A stretch of DNA of 64,000 nucleotides from Sweltsa coloradensis (taxonomy: Eukaryota; Arthropoda; Insecta; Plecoptera; Chloroperlidae), in assembly GCA_024449915.1 (NCBI GenBank), contig JAMZAV010001459.1:1-64000 (forward strand). Direction: 5' to 3'. Below the pieces are notes generated by a model, which had not been told where the DNA came from, did not search any database, and saw only the letters and a list, made by a program, of their open reading frames with translations. Position 1 is the first letter of the stretch; each line of letters starts with the position of its first letter. Of the stretch, positions 21,179-32,240 are shown piece after piece. Made by a program: the position numbers and the translations under genes.

Positions 21179-21398
21179 AATTTAAGCCAAAATTAAATTG
21201 ATAATATTGTAATTGTTAATGGTAGACTTTTCATGATAGTAAAATATGTTGTTACCTGGTACTTCGGCAATAGTTGTGCATTAGATTCCTGTAACTTTAT
21301 TTGTTTACCTGCAACTGCAGTTTGATTACACCTATGTAAATCTAATTAAAATGCGATTAAATTGCAATTAAATTATAATAGGGAGGCTAACCACTAAT

Positions 21399-21583
21399 CA
21401 TTCGGGAGGGAAACGGTTGCGGGCCTTGTGGGAACGGGTCTTAAGGGAACGGGCCTTAAGGGAATACACCCTTGTGTAACATTGTCTTTATCAACAGGTA
21501 GAAAAGTGGGCTTTAAGGGGAAAAAAAGGTATCGGGCCTTACGGGAACGGGCCTTGAGGGAGGTATCCCAATACTTTGTGAGC
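21399..21583 (+). repeat. Inverted repeat E, right arm
   Basis: Starts GGGAGGGAAACGGTTGCGGG. Contains GTAGAAAAGTGGGCTTTAAG and GGTATCGGGCCTTACGGGAA. Near-perfect complement of the left arm over more than 150 bases. Confidence 0.8.
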
Positions 21584-21589
21584 CCAGCC

Positions 21590-21716
21590 GGCGACGTTAG
21601 AAACCCACCTTCCTCACTTTGCCCGCAAATGGTTATGTTCAGCATGGCATTTCCTCCCCATGTGGCTAGAATGGCACATAAATATTTAACGGTTGACGCG
21701 CCCTTTACCGAAAATC
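21590..21716 (+). repeat. Family A 3' half, diverged
   Basis: CGGCGACGTTAGAAACCCAC, GGTTATGTTCAGCATGG and AACGGTTGACGCGCCC. Confidence 0.6.
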
Positions 21717-22094
21717 CCCGTCTGGGCCCGGGGTAGAATTGGCCCAGAGCATGGCTCTGCTAATCGTAAAAGGCGATTCAAGAGAAAAAGTCCACCTTGC
21801 AAACATCAGCTAGAAAGTGGGGTTTATATTACTCCCTGAAACTAGAGGCGAGCTCTGGCAATCGTCGTCGGGGACCTTGCCCCCTTCCCTTGACGACCTC
21901 CCCGACGACGTTGACAATGACACAACGAACGATGACAAAGACGATGACGACCGCGACGTGAGAAACCCCCCTTCCTTCCCTTACCCGTGGCTGGTTCTGA
22001 CCAGCATGGGCCCCACCTCCCCCCCCCCCCCCCCAGGTTAGAGTGGTGCATTATGACCTAACGGTTGACGCGTCCTTAATCCAAATAAACCAAG
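21717..22094 (+). repeat. Family A unit
   Basis: Full length, with a long C-tract and AATAAACCAAG tail. Joined head-to-tail to the next A fragment. Confidence 0.9.
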
Positions 22095-22280
22095 ACAATG
22101 ACACAACGAACGATGACAAAGACGATGACGACCGCGACGTGAGAAACCCCCCTTCCTACCCTTATCCATGGCTGGTTCTGATCAGCATGGACCCCTCCTC
22201 CCCCCCTTAGGCTAGAGTGGTGCATTATGACCTAACGGTTGACGCGTCCTTAATCCAAATAAACAAAAAAAAAAAAAAAA
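22095..22280 (+). repeat. Family A 3' half
   Basis: Starts in the middle at GACAATGACACAACGAACGA and ends in AATAAAC plus a 17-A run. 5'-truncated. Confidence 0.9.
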
Positions 22281-22457
22281 ACAGCCTTACGGTTGACGCG
22301 CCCTTTTACCGATATAAATTGAAAAACTTTTACATTAAAAACATTAAATTTTCTCTTCAAAAACAATACTTTCATTATTATCGCTATCATCTTCATAATT
22401 TTTATTTTGTGAGCTTCGAAAATAAAACAATAAATCAAACACCAAACTTAATTTCCC
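22281..22457 (+). repeat. LINE B-like 3' UTR piece
   Basis: ACGGTTGACGCGCCCTTTTA, then TTATTATCGCTATCATC and TTTTTATTTTGTGAGC. A partial match without a terminus. Confidence 0.45.
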
Positions 22458-22830
22458 CCGTCTGGGCCGGGGCAGAATTGGCCCAGAGCATGGCTCTGCT
22501 AATCGTAAAAGGCGATTCAAGAGAAAAAGTCCACCTCGCAAACAAAAATCAGCTAGTAAGAGCGGAGTATCTTACTCCCCCAAAATAGAGGGGAGCTCTG
22601 GCAATCGTCGTCGGGGACTTTGCCCCCTTTTCCCCTTTACGACCCCCCGGCGACGATGACAATGACACAACGAACGATGACAAAGACGATGACGACCGCG
22701 ACGTGAGAACCCCCCTTCTCCCATTTCCCGTGGCTGGTTCTGACCAGCATGGGCCCCTCCTCCCCCCCCCCTTAGGCTAGAGTGGGCATTATGACCTAAC
22801 GGTTGACGCGTCCTTAATCCAAATAAATCA
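22458..22830 (+). repeat. Family A unit
   Basis: Full length. GCAAACAAAAATCAGC carries a small insertion. Ends AATAAATC. Confidence 0.9.
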
Positions 22831-22924
22831 AACACCAAATTTAATTTCTCAATTTACAATATCACAGTCAGCGTAATATGACCTACCCATTTGGAGGGCC
22901 CTATAGTTCCTGATGTCGTCATTC
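22831..22924 (+). repeat. Family B 3' end, diverged
   Basis: CAATTTACAATATCACAG, TCAGCGTAATATGACC, GGGCCCTATAGTTCC. Confidence 0.65.
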
Positions 22925-23034
22925 GGTTCAAGTACGTGATGCTTAGGTTAGGTAGGGGGTTAGGTCAGGGTAGGAGCCTCAAGCGAACTCGTACAGTAGT
23001 AATGTGCCGCCGGGGGTAAAGATATTCCATTACA
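22925..23034 (-). repeat. Inverted copy of the 18.9 kb CCTAA repeat
   Basis: GGTTAGGTAGGGGGTTAGG, GGTAGGAGCCTCAAGCGAAC and GCCGCCGGGGGTAAAGATAT are the reverse complement of 18,920-19,010. Confidence 0.7.
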
Positions 23035-23505
23035 CCGGGGTAGAATTGGCCCAGAGCATGGCTGCTAATCATTACAAGGCGATTCAAGAGAAATAGACCA
23101 CCTCGCAAACATCAGCTAGTAAAAGAAATAATACTCATTAATAATATATAATTTTGTTTGATAAAGACTTCTGTAAAGAAGTCTAAAAATATCTTGTAAA
23201 TAACAGTGAAAAGACCAATGATCTGTATTTGTAATAGTAAGAGGGGATCATAATTCTTCTCCCCGATACTAGTGGCGAGCTCTTGCAATCGTCGTCGGGG
23301 ACCTTGCCCCCTTCCCTTGACGACCCCCCGACGACGATGACAAAGACTATGACGACCGCGACGTAAGAACCCTCATCTCCTCCCCCTACCCTTAGCTGCA
23401 TGGTTCTGAACAGCAAGAGATTTTCCTACCCGCATCCTCAAGGCTAGAGTGGATGGTGCATTATGACCTAACGGTTGACGCGTCCTTAACCAAATAAACC
23501 GCATT
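23034..23505 (+). repeat. Family A unit interrupted by a small insertion
   Basis: Head at 23,034-23,122, remainder at 23,235-23,505 (GGCGAGCTCTTGCAATCG to ACGCGTCCTTAACC). The insertion between them is listed separately. Confidence 0.8.
23117..23240. mobile_element. 112-bp insertion with 6-bp TAGTAA duplication
   Basis: TAGTAA occurs at 23,117-23,122 and 23,235-23,240, flanking AT-rich sequence that A units elsewhere lack. It includes the hairpin AGACTTCTGTAAAGAAGTCT. No family is known to me. Confidence 0.55.
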
Positions 23506-24302
23506 ATAAACCTAACGGTTGCCTCCCTTAAATCAATTACCAATCTAAATCGAACTATATATTTCAATTACATTTTTTATTTTGACCAATCACACGTTCT
23601 CTATGAGAGTCGTATAGACACCCCATCTAAACATCTATATTCGTCATCATCTAACATTGAGCGCTGAGCTGTCTTATCAGCTCGGCCAGCTGTTATCAGT
23701 GTCTTCTTCACTCACTCGACCAGTCTTATCACGAACCTCCTAACAGACGCACGTGTGGCTCACTCGAGTGTCTTACCAACATCACAACGTTAACTTTATC
23801 TGTGTTTACATTGGAGTGGTTTAAATCGTGAACTTTCTGAATTGGACGAATTATATTTATAAAAATGTAGCATTTATTTGCCTATCAAACTAAATGCGCG
23901 AGAAAAGTTTTGATAGGGTTTTTACTATTGTTCGTCGGAGAATTTAAAGTGCCAAGTTGAGAACTATCAAAAATAATTACACTTTTAAATATTGTTGGAA
24001 ACATCGTAATTAATGTAAAGTCAAGTGCAAAAGTTTAATTCTTTATTGGAGAAGGATTGAGTGTACATTTCTGATAAAAACGAATGACTGTAATCATATT
24101 TTTTAATATTGTGAGTTGTGACATGAAAATTTAACTTACGGAGAAGTGTCAATGATTAAGACGACAAACTTGTCACAAATTTTTCGAGGTTTCCGAGTAT
24201 AAGTCACGAAGAAACGTCAGTCCCTACAACATGTTGGGCCCTGGGACTCAAGCACCAGGTATGTCAGATGTGATAACATCAGAAGTCTATACAATGTTTT
24301 AG
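23506..24302. other. Unassigned, possible host sequence with GATA-type motifs
   Basis: CTTATCAG, GTTATCAG, CTTATCAC and TTTATCTG occur within 23,665-23,800, matching WGATAR on the other strand. The remainder is AT-rich. No gene recognised. Confidence 0.25.
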
Positions 24303-24470
24303 AACGACGACGACAATGACAACATAAACGATGACAAAGACGATGACGACCTCGACGTGATAACCTCCTTTCCTCCCCCTACCCACGTATGGCTGTTTCT
24401 GACCAGCATGGGCCTCTCATCCACTTATCCCCCAGGCTATAGAGTGGTGCATTTTGACATAAAAATTGCA
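24303..24470 (+). repeat. Family A 3' half
   Basis: ACGACGACAATGACAACATA to GTGGTGCATTTTGACATAAA. 5'-truncated. Confidence 0.75.
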
Positions 24471-24554
24471 ATTCTCTCGGTAGACTGACATATTAGGTGT
24501 CTGAAATTTTGAACATATGTCCCGAATGTGGAAATATAGGGCTTTACATAAAAA

Positions 24555-24764
24555 CATTTCTAAAAGAGCGTAGAGGGAAATAAACATGCTGATCGGGCTG
24601 CTAAGGACAGCTTCCCAGCGCCGCGACGTTGATTTCAATCTAAGTTAGTTCCCGTTCCAGATATCAAGAGTGGATTCAAGCAACAATTGTTGGATTTGCG
24701 ACAAGCATCTTGAGATGTGGTGCAAAATAACAAATTGCGTAGTGTGAGGGCCCCCATTGACTTT
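24555..24764 (+). pseudogene. LINE B fragment, upstream of element C
   Basis: ATAAACATGCTGATCGGGC (end of RNase H) to GCGTAGTGTGAGGGCCCCCA, then cut by element C. The reading frame continues in kind at 25,551. Confidence 0.8.
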
Positions 24765-25550
24765 TTGGATGAGCGTAGCAAGCGAAGCGAGTTTAAGCGA
24801 AGATTTTAATTTCACCGACCCCCAAAAAATTTAGCTCGGTTTTTTTTTGTTTTTTTTTTTTTTTTTTTTTTCTGTCTGTTTTTTCGCTTCTACCGGGCAA
24901 ACGGGATATGCGATCCCTTTATGAAATTTGACAGGACCTTCGAAATCTCTGAACTTAAGACTTGCTACGTTTTTTTGGGGACAAACGAAGAAATATTTCT
25001 CATGAATATCGTACTTTTACGATTTTTTTTTTGATTTTTTGTGCGATATTTTCGTGCCATTTTGGGCCAATTCGGACCAAAGGGTGGGGCTACAACGTTC
25101 ATAAATTTTACATGGACAATAAGGTTATGGTGATGTAGGTAGTACATTTTGAAAGAAAAAGTTGAAAAAGTTAGCCAGAATCTACAGAAATAAAGCTTTT
25201 AATATAAGTTTTTTGATTTTTTGTTATGATATTTTCGTGCCATTTGGGTAAATTCTGACCAAACGGGTAAGGCTACAACGTTTCATATTATACATGGACA
25301 TTAAGGTTATAGTAATGTAGCACCTTTTGAAAGACAAAGTTGAAAAAGTTAGCCAGAATCCATAGAAATATAGCTTTTAATATAAGTTTTTTACGATAAA
25401 TAATACCAATTGACAAGAAACAATAGAAACTTGACAACAATCACCTACAATGCGTAGGCAACAAACAAAGGGCACTTGTAAAGAAAAGATATCCCACGCA
25501 AACTAAAAACTTCAAAAAGCTTATCCATCAACGCGGCGGGACTTAAGCGT
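24765..25550 (-). mobile_element. Family C element inserted in LINE B
   Basis: Reverse complement of the copies at 27.1 and 29.0 kb. Starts TTGGATGAGCG and ends CCATCAACGCGGCGGGACTT. Both ends read GGATGAGC (or GGATAAGC) inwards, a short inverted terminus. An internal segment of about 180 bp (ATTTTCGTGCCATTT to AAGCTTTTAATATAAG) is duplicated. No coding capacity was seen. Confidence 0.75.
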
Positions 25551-25992
25551 TTTCCTAGTAAAATTCATCCTCTTGTGTCTCGACTCTTACGTAGAGACAC
25601 GTCACACATGTGATGTACCTTTTACCGTACATCATATGCTAGCAGAATATGTCATATATGATGCATTGCGCACGTTATTAGATCTCTTCCAATCATCTGA
25701 AGAACTTCTATCATGTGATAACGTCAACAAACTTGCTAAATTTCTCATTCAAAGTAATTTATTTAACGAAATGTAAATCACATTAAAGTCAAACACATTT
25801 TGTTCATTTTTTGTGTGTTTTGCTATTACTATCATCTGCATCATTTTCTTTTGTATAAGGGCTCTACACTACTAAAACAATATTAGTTCATCATTAAACA
25901 CACCATCAACTCATTTCATTACCTTACAATATCACAGGCGGCGCAATATGACCTAACCGGTTGAAGCGCCCTAGTTTCTCACGTCGTCGTCG
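25551..25992 (+). pseudogene. LINE B fragment, downstream of element C
   Basis: GTAAAATTCATCCTCTTGTG resumes the coding region after element C. The knuckle is altered and internally deleted. UTR and terminus end at 25,992. Confidence 0.8.
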
Positions 25993-26177
25993 TGAAATGT
26001 CAATCGATTTTGATTCGTTACGTATTATATTATTTCTAAGAGTTATTAACCTTTAGTTCTTGCCCCTGTTATCTGCGCCCTACACTTGAGATAGTCTAGC
26101 TGAAGACACCTGCTGTGATACACATTGTGTGAGATGATTGACATGTGTAGGCTACCACTGTCCAGGCCCTTGCTCGT

Positions 26178-26536
26178 CTGATGGGCCCGGGGTAGAAGAG
26201 CATGGCTCTGCTAATCGTACAAGGCGGTTCAAGAGGAAAAGTCCACCTCGCAAACATCAGCTAGTGAGAGGGGGGGTATATTAATCCCTGAAACTAGAGG
26301 CGAGCTCTGGCAATCGTCGTCGGGGACCTTGTTCCCTTGACGACCTCCCCGACGACGATGACAATGACACAACGAACGATGACACAGACGATGACGATCG
26401 CGACGTGAGAAACCCCCCATCCTCCCCTTTCCCGTGGCTGGTTCTGACCAGCATGGGCTCCTCCCCCCCCCCTTACCCCAGGCTAGATGGTGCATTATGA
26501 CCTAACTGTTGATGCGTCCTTAATCCAAATAAACTT
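26178..26536 (+). repeat. Family A unit
   Basis: Head slightly shortened (GGGCCCGGGGTAGAAGAGCA). Otherwise full length to TCCAAATAAAC. Confidence 0.9.
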
Positions 26537-26662
26537 ATTTATAATCTTAGAAACCAATATAAACATTAAACAACAAACTAACTCTTTTAACATTACAATA
26601 TCCCAAGAGGCGCATGCAATATGACCAACATGGTTGAAGCGCTCTAGTTTCTCACATTGTAT
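26537..26662 (+). repeat. Family B 3' end
   Basis: TCTTAGAAACCAATATAAAC to AGGCGCATGCAATATGACC and TCTAGTTTCTCACATTG. Confidence 0.7.
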
Positions 26663-27056
26663 ATTTCCCTATCAAACCTTTCATCTACGGTTCGATTCCC
26701 GCTGTGGGCAAAAAATTTTAAAACTTCTGATTTGGACTTAGGTCCATCAATTCTAGACTTAATAATTTGTAACCGGTTACTTTGGAACCGTCCTAGCAAC
26801 GAGGCACATAATAAATTTAAAGTTGTTCTGAATCGGCCTTGTTGATTCTGGCGTTGATCCGCGGGTGTTCGCACTGTCAATACCACTGATTGCTATATTT
26901 CCTTTGAAAAAATATCATTCTTTGGTCGGTTATCGCTCACTCGTTGATTGCGTCGGGACCTACAGGGTTGGCTTGGCCCCCACTGAAATCAGTTGTATGA
27001 CTGAGTGGGTAGACTCTAAATACGAATGTATTTATTTATTTATTTTATAATTGACT
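26663..27056 (+). repeat. Family D, tRNA-derived SINE with (ATTT)n tail
   Basis: A B-box-like GGTTCGATTCCCG lies at 26,689-26,701. The body has TTTGGTCGGTTATCGCTCAC, ATTGCGTCGGGACC and CACTGAAATCAG. It ends in TTTATTTATTTATTTTAT. Its second half matches the minus-strand copy at 61.9 kb. The A box is not evident, so the head is truncated or degenerate. Confidence 0.65.
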
Positions 27057-27062
27057 AATACT

Positions 27063-27868
27063 GGGAAAACGCTAAAGTCCCGCCGCGTTGATGGATGAGC
27101 TTTTTTGTAAGTTTTTAGTTTGCGTAGGACCACTTTTCCTTTGCAAGTGCTTTATCGTCGTCGGGGACCTTGCCCCCTTCCCTTGACGACCCCCCGGCGA
27201 CGATGACAATGACACAAACGAACGATGACAAAGACGATGACGACCGCTATTTGAGAACCCCCTTTCCTCCCCTTACCCTTGGCTGGTTCTGACCAGCATG
27301 GGCCCCTCCTCCCCACCCCCCTTAGGCTAGAGTGGTGCATTATGACCTAACGGTTGACGCGTCCTTAATCCAAATAAACTAAACTAAAAACTTTTTGAAT
27401 GTATTGTAGGTGATTGTTGTCAAGTTTATATTGTTACTTGATAATTGTTATTATAAACCTCAAGAAATTCATATTTAAACCTTTATTCAATGGATTCTGG
27501 CTAACTTTTTCAACTTTTTCTTTCGGAAAGCAATACATTACCATTACCTTAAGGTCCATGTGAATTATGAACTTTGTAGCCCCACCTGTTTGGTCAGAAT
27601 CGGCAAAAATGTCACGAAAATATCGCACTAAAAATCGAAAAAAATCGTAAAAGTACGATATTCACGAGAAATATTTTTTCGATTGTACCCAAAAATGTAG
27701 CAAGCCTAAGTTCGGAGATTTCGAAGGTCCCCTCAAATTTTCATCAAGATCGCATATGCCGTTTGCCTGGTAGAGAGCGAACAAACAGACAGAAAAAAAA
27801 AAACACCCGAGCTAAATTTTTTGGGGGGTCGGTGAAATTGAAGTCTTCGCTTCGCTCATCCAAATATT
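27063..27868 (+). mobile_element. Family C element, interrupted by an A unit
   Basis: Left end GGGAAAACGCTAAAGTCCCG to GCAAGTGCTTT (27,145). After the A insertion it resumes AATGTATTGTAGGTGATTG and runs to CTTCGCTTCGCTCATCCAAA. Shows an A copy landing in a known empty-site sequence (compare 28,955-29,515). Confidence 0.75.
27157..27385 (+). repeat. 5'-truncated family A insertion in element C
   Basis: Begins at ATCGTCGTCGGGGACC (mid-unit) and ends AATAAACTAAACTAAAAA. The flanking CTTT on both sides may be a target duplication. Confidence 0.85.
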
Positions 27869-28299
27869 TCGTAAGCCTTGAAGCTACACGATGCATGTTT
27901 GTTGACCACACGTCTCCTAGTTTCCCAACCCAGTCACATACCTCTCTCCATGCAAGCCGCGCTATCAGCGGCGAGAACAATAACCCATTAGAATCAATGC
28001 TAATCGAATACAATCACAGCGTTATCAGGAGCCTAAAGAAAACTCGCGCCGATAAACTGTATTGTTCTCTGTGACCTTGACGTTGATGTGTGAGGAAACA
28101 GACCTCGCTCGGTGAGTCTTACGCAGCTTACCAGCTGATCCGTTAAGTGGTTAGGATTACGATCACATAAGCAATTAGACGTAATGTAATTATGGATTTT
28201 TAAAGTTGTTTAAGACTTTTAAAAGTTGAAACAAACAAGTTTCTCTAAGTCTAACGTGTCTCAGACAAATATATACATTTTTCCATTGTTATCATTAGA
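27869..28299. other. Unassigned sequence
   Basis: A plus-strand open frame at 27,763-28,074 runs out of element C and is not convincing as a gene. Nothing else recognised. Confidence 0.3.
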
Positions 28300-28430
28300 G
28301 TATTTTTCATTTCTTTTTAAATAATATAAAAAAACATCAAACGATATATTAAATTTATTAACGAACATAGTATTACAGGCGGCGGTATATCGCCTACTCG
28401 GTTGTAACGCTCTGGTTTCTCAAGTTGCGA
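28300..28430 (+). repeat. Family B terminus, diverged
   Basis: TTACAGGCGGCGGTATATCG, TTGTAACGCTCTGGTTTC. Confidence 0.6.
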
Positions 28431-28483
28431 TGAACTGAGATCGATAAATCTTGGTTTCTCGCTCTGACATCCCCCCCTTTCCC

Positions 28484-28945
28484 CCGTCTGGGCCCGGGGT
28501 AGAATTGGCCCAGAGCTTGGCTCTGCTAGTCGTAAAAGGTGATTCAAGAGAAAAAGTCCACCTCGCAAACATTAGATTTAGCTATTAAGAAGTGTAGTAT
28601 ATTACTCCCCGAATCTAGAGGCGAGCGTCGTCGGGGAGCTTGCCCCCTTCCCTTGACGACCCCCCCAACGACGATGACATGACAAAGACTATGACCACTG
28701 CAACGTGAGATCCTCTCTTTCCTCCCCCTACCCATGGCTGGATCTGACCCCATATCCCCTAGGCTAGAGTGGCCCTAACGCTTGACGCGCCCTTAAAATT
28801 AATGAATACAAAAAGAGGCGAGCTCTGGCTGTCGTCGTCGGAGACCACTCACTATATTCTTGACGACCTCCCTGACGATGACACATACCCTAGGCTAGAG
28901 TGGCGCATTGGTTGACAAATACATTTTTAATGAACTAAACTAGGA
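28484..28945 (+). repeat. Family A unit plus a second degraded A unit
   Basis: The first runs 28,484-28,800 (CAGAGCTTGGCTCTG keeps the stem with a changed loop). The second starts mid-unit at GAGGCGAGCTCTGGCTGTCG and ends about 28,945. Confidence 0.8.
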
Positions 28946-28954
28946 AGCTTCACA

Positions 28955-29515
28955 AACGCTTTTTTTAGTCGCGTTGATGGATGTGCTTTTTTTAAGTTTT
29001 TAGTTTGCGTGGGATATCTTTACTTTTGCAAGTGCTTTGTTTTGCTACCTACGCATTGTAGGTGATTGTTGTCAAGTTTCTATTGTTACTTGTCAAAAGT
29101 TATTATTTACTGTAAAAAAAACTTATATTTAAAGCTTTATTTCTATGGATTCTGGCAAACTTAATCAACTTTTTCTTTAAAAAGGTACTACATCACCATA
29201 ACCTTAATGTCCATGTATAATTTGAACGTTGTAGCCCCACTCGTTTGGTCAGAATTGGCCCAAATGGCACTAAAATATCGCACACAAAATCGAAAAAAAT
29301 CGTACAAGTACGATATTCATGAGAAATATTTCTTCGATTGCACCCAAAAACGTAGCAAGTCTAAGTTCAGAGATTAAGAAGGTCCCCTCCAATTTTCATC
29401 AAGATCTCAATGCCGTTTGCCCGGTAGAGAGCGAACAAACAGAGAAAGAAAAAAAAAATCGGAGCTAAATTTTTTGAGGGGTCAGTGAAATTGAAGTCTT
29501 CGCTTCGCTCATCCA
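28955..29515 (+). mobile_element. Family C element, uninterrupted copy
   Basis: From ACGCTTTTTTTAGTCGCG to CTTCGCTTCGCTCATCCAA. Serves as the empty-site reference for the interrupted 27.1 kb copy. Confidence 0.8.
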
Positions 29516-30015
29516 ATGATTATAAATCAGGTTGATTTTTATGAAATAGAAACTATATGATGTTTGTTAGGTTATGTAACACTAACGCGTCTCAGCTCAG
29601 ACAAGTCTCGGACCTGTTAGGTCAACTGAGCGTCAGGCAAGAGGTGTGGTTATCGTGCAGCTAACGAGGTTTGTAATGATCGAATGAAATGCGAGATAAA
29701 GCTGGGAAATGTTTCGTACGTGACTTTCTAGTCCGTGTAGTGAAGTGTCTGTCTTGAGTACCTCGGGATCTATACCCGGGTGTTGTAGGCCGTGGGTTCG
29801 AGACCCGGGGTGACTGTTGTGGAACATTCTGAGATGAACACATTCACGACTTTTCAAGTGAGTTAGAATAATATTGTCATTTATTATTTTATTATTTTAT
29901 GTTTATATTTTCTGAGGCAACAGGTAACGGATATCTCAGTTGGAAACAACACTATGTAGTAATAGGGCTATAATATCTTTAAATACATCAAAAAGTTCCA
30001 CAAGATTACAAAAAC
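29516..30015. other. Unassigned, with a tRNA T-arm-like hairpin
   Basis: GTGGGTTCGAGACCCGG at about 29,792-29,808 resembles a T-arm (B box), but no cloverleaf was found upstream. The rest is unrecognised. Confidence 0.3.
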
Positions 30016-30372
30016 CATTTCTGGGCCCAGAGCATGGCTCTGCTAACTGTACAAGACGATTCAAGAGAAAAAGTCTACCTCGCAAACACCAGCTAGTAAG
30101 ATGGATGGTATATTACTCCCCGAATCTAGAGGCGAGCTCTGGCAATCGTCGTCGGGGAGCTTGCCCCTTTCCCTTGACGACCCCCCGGCGACGATGACAA
30201 TGACACAACGAACGATGACAAAGACGATGACGACCGCGACGTGAGAAACCCCCTTTCCTTCCCCTACCCGTGGCTGGTTCTGACCAGCATGGACCCCTGC
30301 TCCCCATATTATCCCCTAGGCTACAGTGGCGCATTATTACCTACCGGTAGACACACTTTTAATCCAAATAAT
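30016..30372 (+). repeat. Family A unit
   Basis: The first bases are lost (starts CTGGGCCCAGAGCATGGC), otherwise complete to the ACACACTTTTAATCC tail. Confidence 0.85.
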
Positions 30373-30779
30373 GGATGCTATTTCATATAATTCCACACAT
30401 GCATTACTTTTTTAAAAGATTTCTAAATACTTAATAAAACATTGTATAATCTCTTTATTAATGATTCTCTGAGTGACAATAGAGTGTTTTACAGCACTTT
30501 AAACCTCGCGTGGCAAGAATAGGCCTCACTCAAGGTTTGTGTTCATGCACAGGTTAACAATAAGTTATATTATACACTAGTTTCAAATATTAAATTTTTA
30601 TCGTGTTCGACCAAATAATAATGATAAATTATGCAAACAATTCCATCTCTCCCAATCATATGTCCTTCATGACAATTACTTTCTTAATTCCTTACTAGAA
30701 GTTATTTCTTAATTTCTCAATGAAATAACATTTTTTACTTTGTTTACCGAATCATTACAATCTTCTTTTCGATTTCGTT
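30373..30779. other. AT-rich stretch with a LINE B scrap
   Basis: CATCTCTCCCAATCATATG near 30,645 matches the end of the LINE B ORF. The remainder is unassigned. Confidence 0.35.
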
Positions 30780-30797
30780 TTCTCTTGACGTCCTCCC

Positions 30798-30848
<51 letters not shown>

Positions 30849-30985
30849 TGATAACATGAACGAACATAAAAACGATGACGACCACGACGTGACACCCCCC
30901 CCCATCCGAAGCTGGTTATGATTAGAATGAGACTTTCCTTCCCATAGCACTTATAAAAGAGTGAATATTATGAATTAACCGATTG
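30780..30985 (+). repeat. Family A 3' half with expanded (GAC)n
   Basis: About 18 tandem GAC units (30,795-30,848) replace the usual short block, followed by CGATGACGACCACGACGTGA and a decayed 3' end. Confidence 0.85.
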
Positions 30986-31025
30986 CATGCCCAAATCCAT
31001 AAACTTTTTAAAAAACTATTAAAAC

Positions 31026-31142
31026 CCTTCCTCCCCTTACCCGTGGGTGGTTCTGACCAGCATGGGAGCCTCCTCCCCACCCCCCCTAGGCTATAGTGGT
31101 GCATTATGACCTAACGGTTGACGCGTCCTTAATCCAAATTTA
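31026..31142 (+). repeat. Family A 3' end
   Basis: CTTCCTCCCCTTACCCGTGG to TCCAAATTTAAAAAAAAA. Strongly 5'-truncated. Confidence 0.85.
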
Positions 31143-31275
31143 AAAAAAAAATTAAAACTATTTTTCTTTTACGAACTTAGAAAATAAATGTTAAAACCAC
31201 CAAACTAAAAAATATGAATATACAAAATTACAGGCGGCACAACCAGTTGAAACGTCATAGTTTCTCACGTCGACG
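31143..31275 (+). repeat. Family B 3' end, diverged
   Basis: ACTTAGAAAATAAATG, GGCGGCACAACCAGTTGAA, TTTCTCACGTCG. Confidence 0.65.
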
Positions 31276-31287
31276 TGTTTTTCAGGA

Positions 31288-31730
31288 GAGCATGGCTCTG
31301 CTACATTCTCTGCACTCCTGAGTGCCTGATACAAGCTGCTCAAGCTACGTACTCCCCCGTCTGGGCCCGGGTAGAATTGGTCAAGAGCATGGCTCTGCTA
31401 ATCGTAAAAGGCGATTCAAGAGAAAAAGTCCACCTCGCAAACATCAGCTAGAAAGAGCGGAGAATCTTACTCCACGAAACAAGAGGCGAGCTCTGGTAAT
31501 CGTCGTCGGGACCTTCCCCCTTCCCTTGACGACCCCCCGGCGACGATGACAATGACACAACGAACGATGACAAAGACAATGACGACCGCGACGTGAGAAA
31601 CCCCCCTTCCTCCCCTTACCCGTGGCTGGTTCTGACCAGCATGGGCTTCTCCTCCCCACCCCCCTTAGGCTAGAGTGGTGCATTATGACCTAACGGTTGA
31701 CGCGTCCTTAATCCAAATAAACCAAAAAAT
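31288..31730 (+). repeat. Double-headed family A unit
   Basis: A partial first head (GAGAGCATGGCTCTGCTACA), a 60 bp linker (TTCTCTGCACTCCTGAGTGC ... AAGCTACGTA), then a full A unit from 31,354. The same double head occurs at 39.2 and 44.7 kb. Confidence 0.85.
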
Positions 31731-32240
31731 ATTTTGATCCCACGTCCCCTGGGGAAAGACTGTTTTAAATATTATATGAGTTGTGTAATAAGACACAATT
31801 AACATTTCCAAACCTTTGATTTACAATCCGTGATGACTCACCTGAAGTCATCAACAACTCAAAACGCTCAAATCTGTTATAAACTTGTTTATTATGTAGT
31901 TGACCTACATTCTAAATTGTTATTGTTTCGTCAGATACCGAAACACAAGTGTAGGAGACTGATTTAACACGCATCAACATTTAGTACTAGGCTTAATCCA
32001 CGATCACTCTTTGTTGGAGAGTGGTAGCAGTGTTTATGAGAATCAACAGTAGAAAATAAAAATATATGTTTATTTAATACCTTCTCAGATTTCAAGAAAA
32101 TTGCTTGCCCACTTGTGCCAACTGAAACACTTTATCATAATAATATGTAAGCCTAATGTGCAACTTTATCATAATTATTTTGCCAATTTCCAGATATATG
32201 TTTATCACGAGAATATATTTGGTGCTTCATCACCTAACTG
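31731..32240. other. Unassigned AT-rich sequence
   Basis: No repeat or coding signal recognised. Confidence 0.35.
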
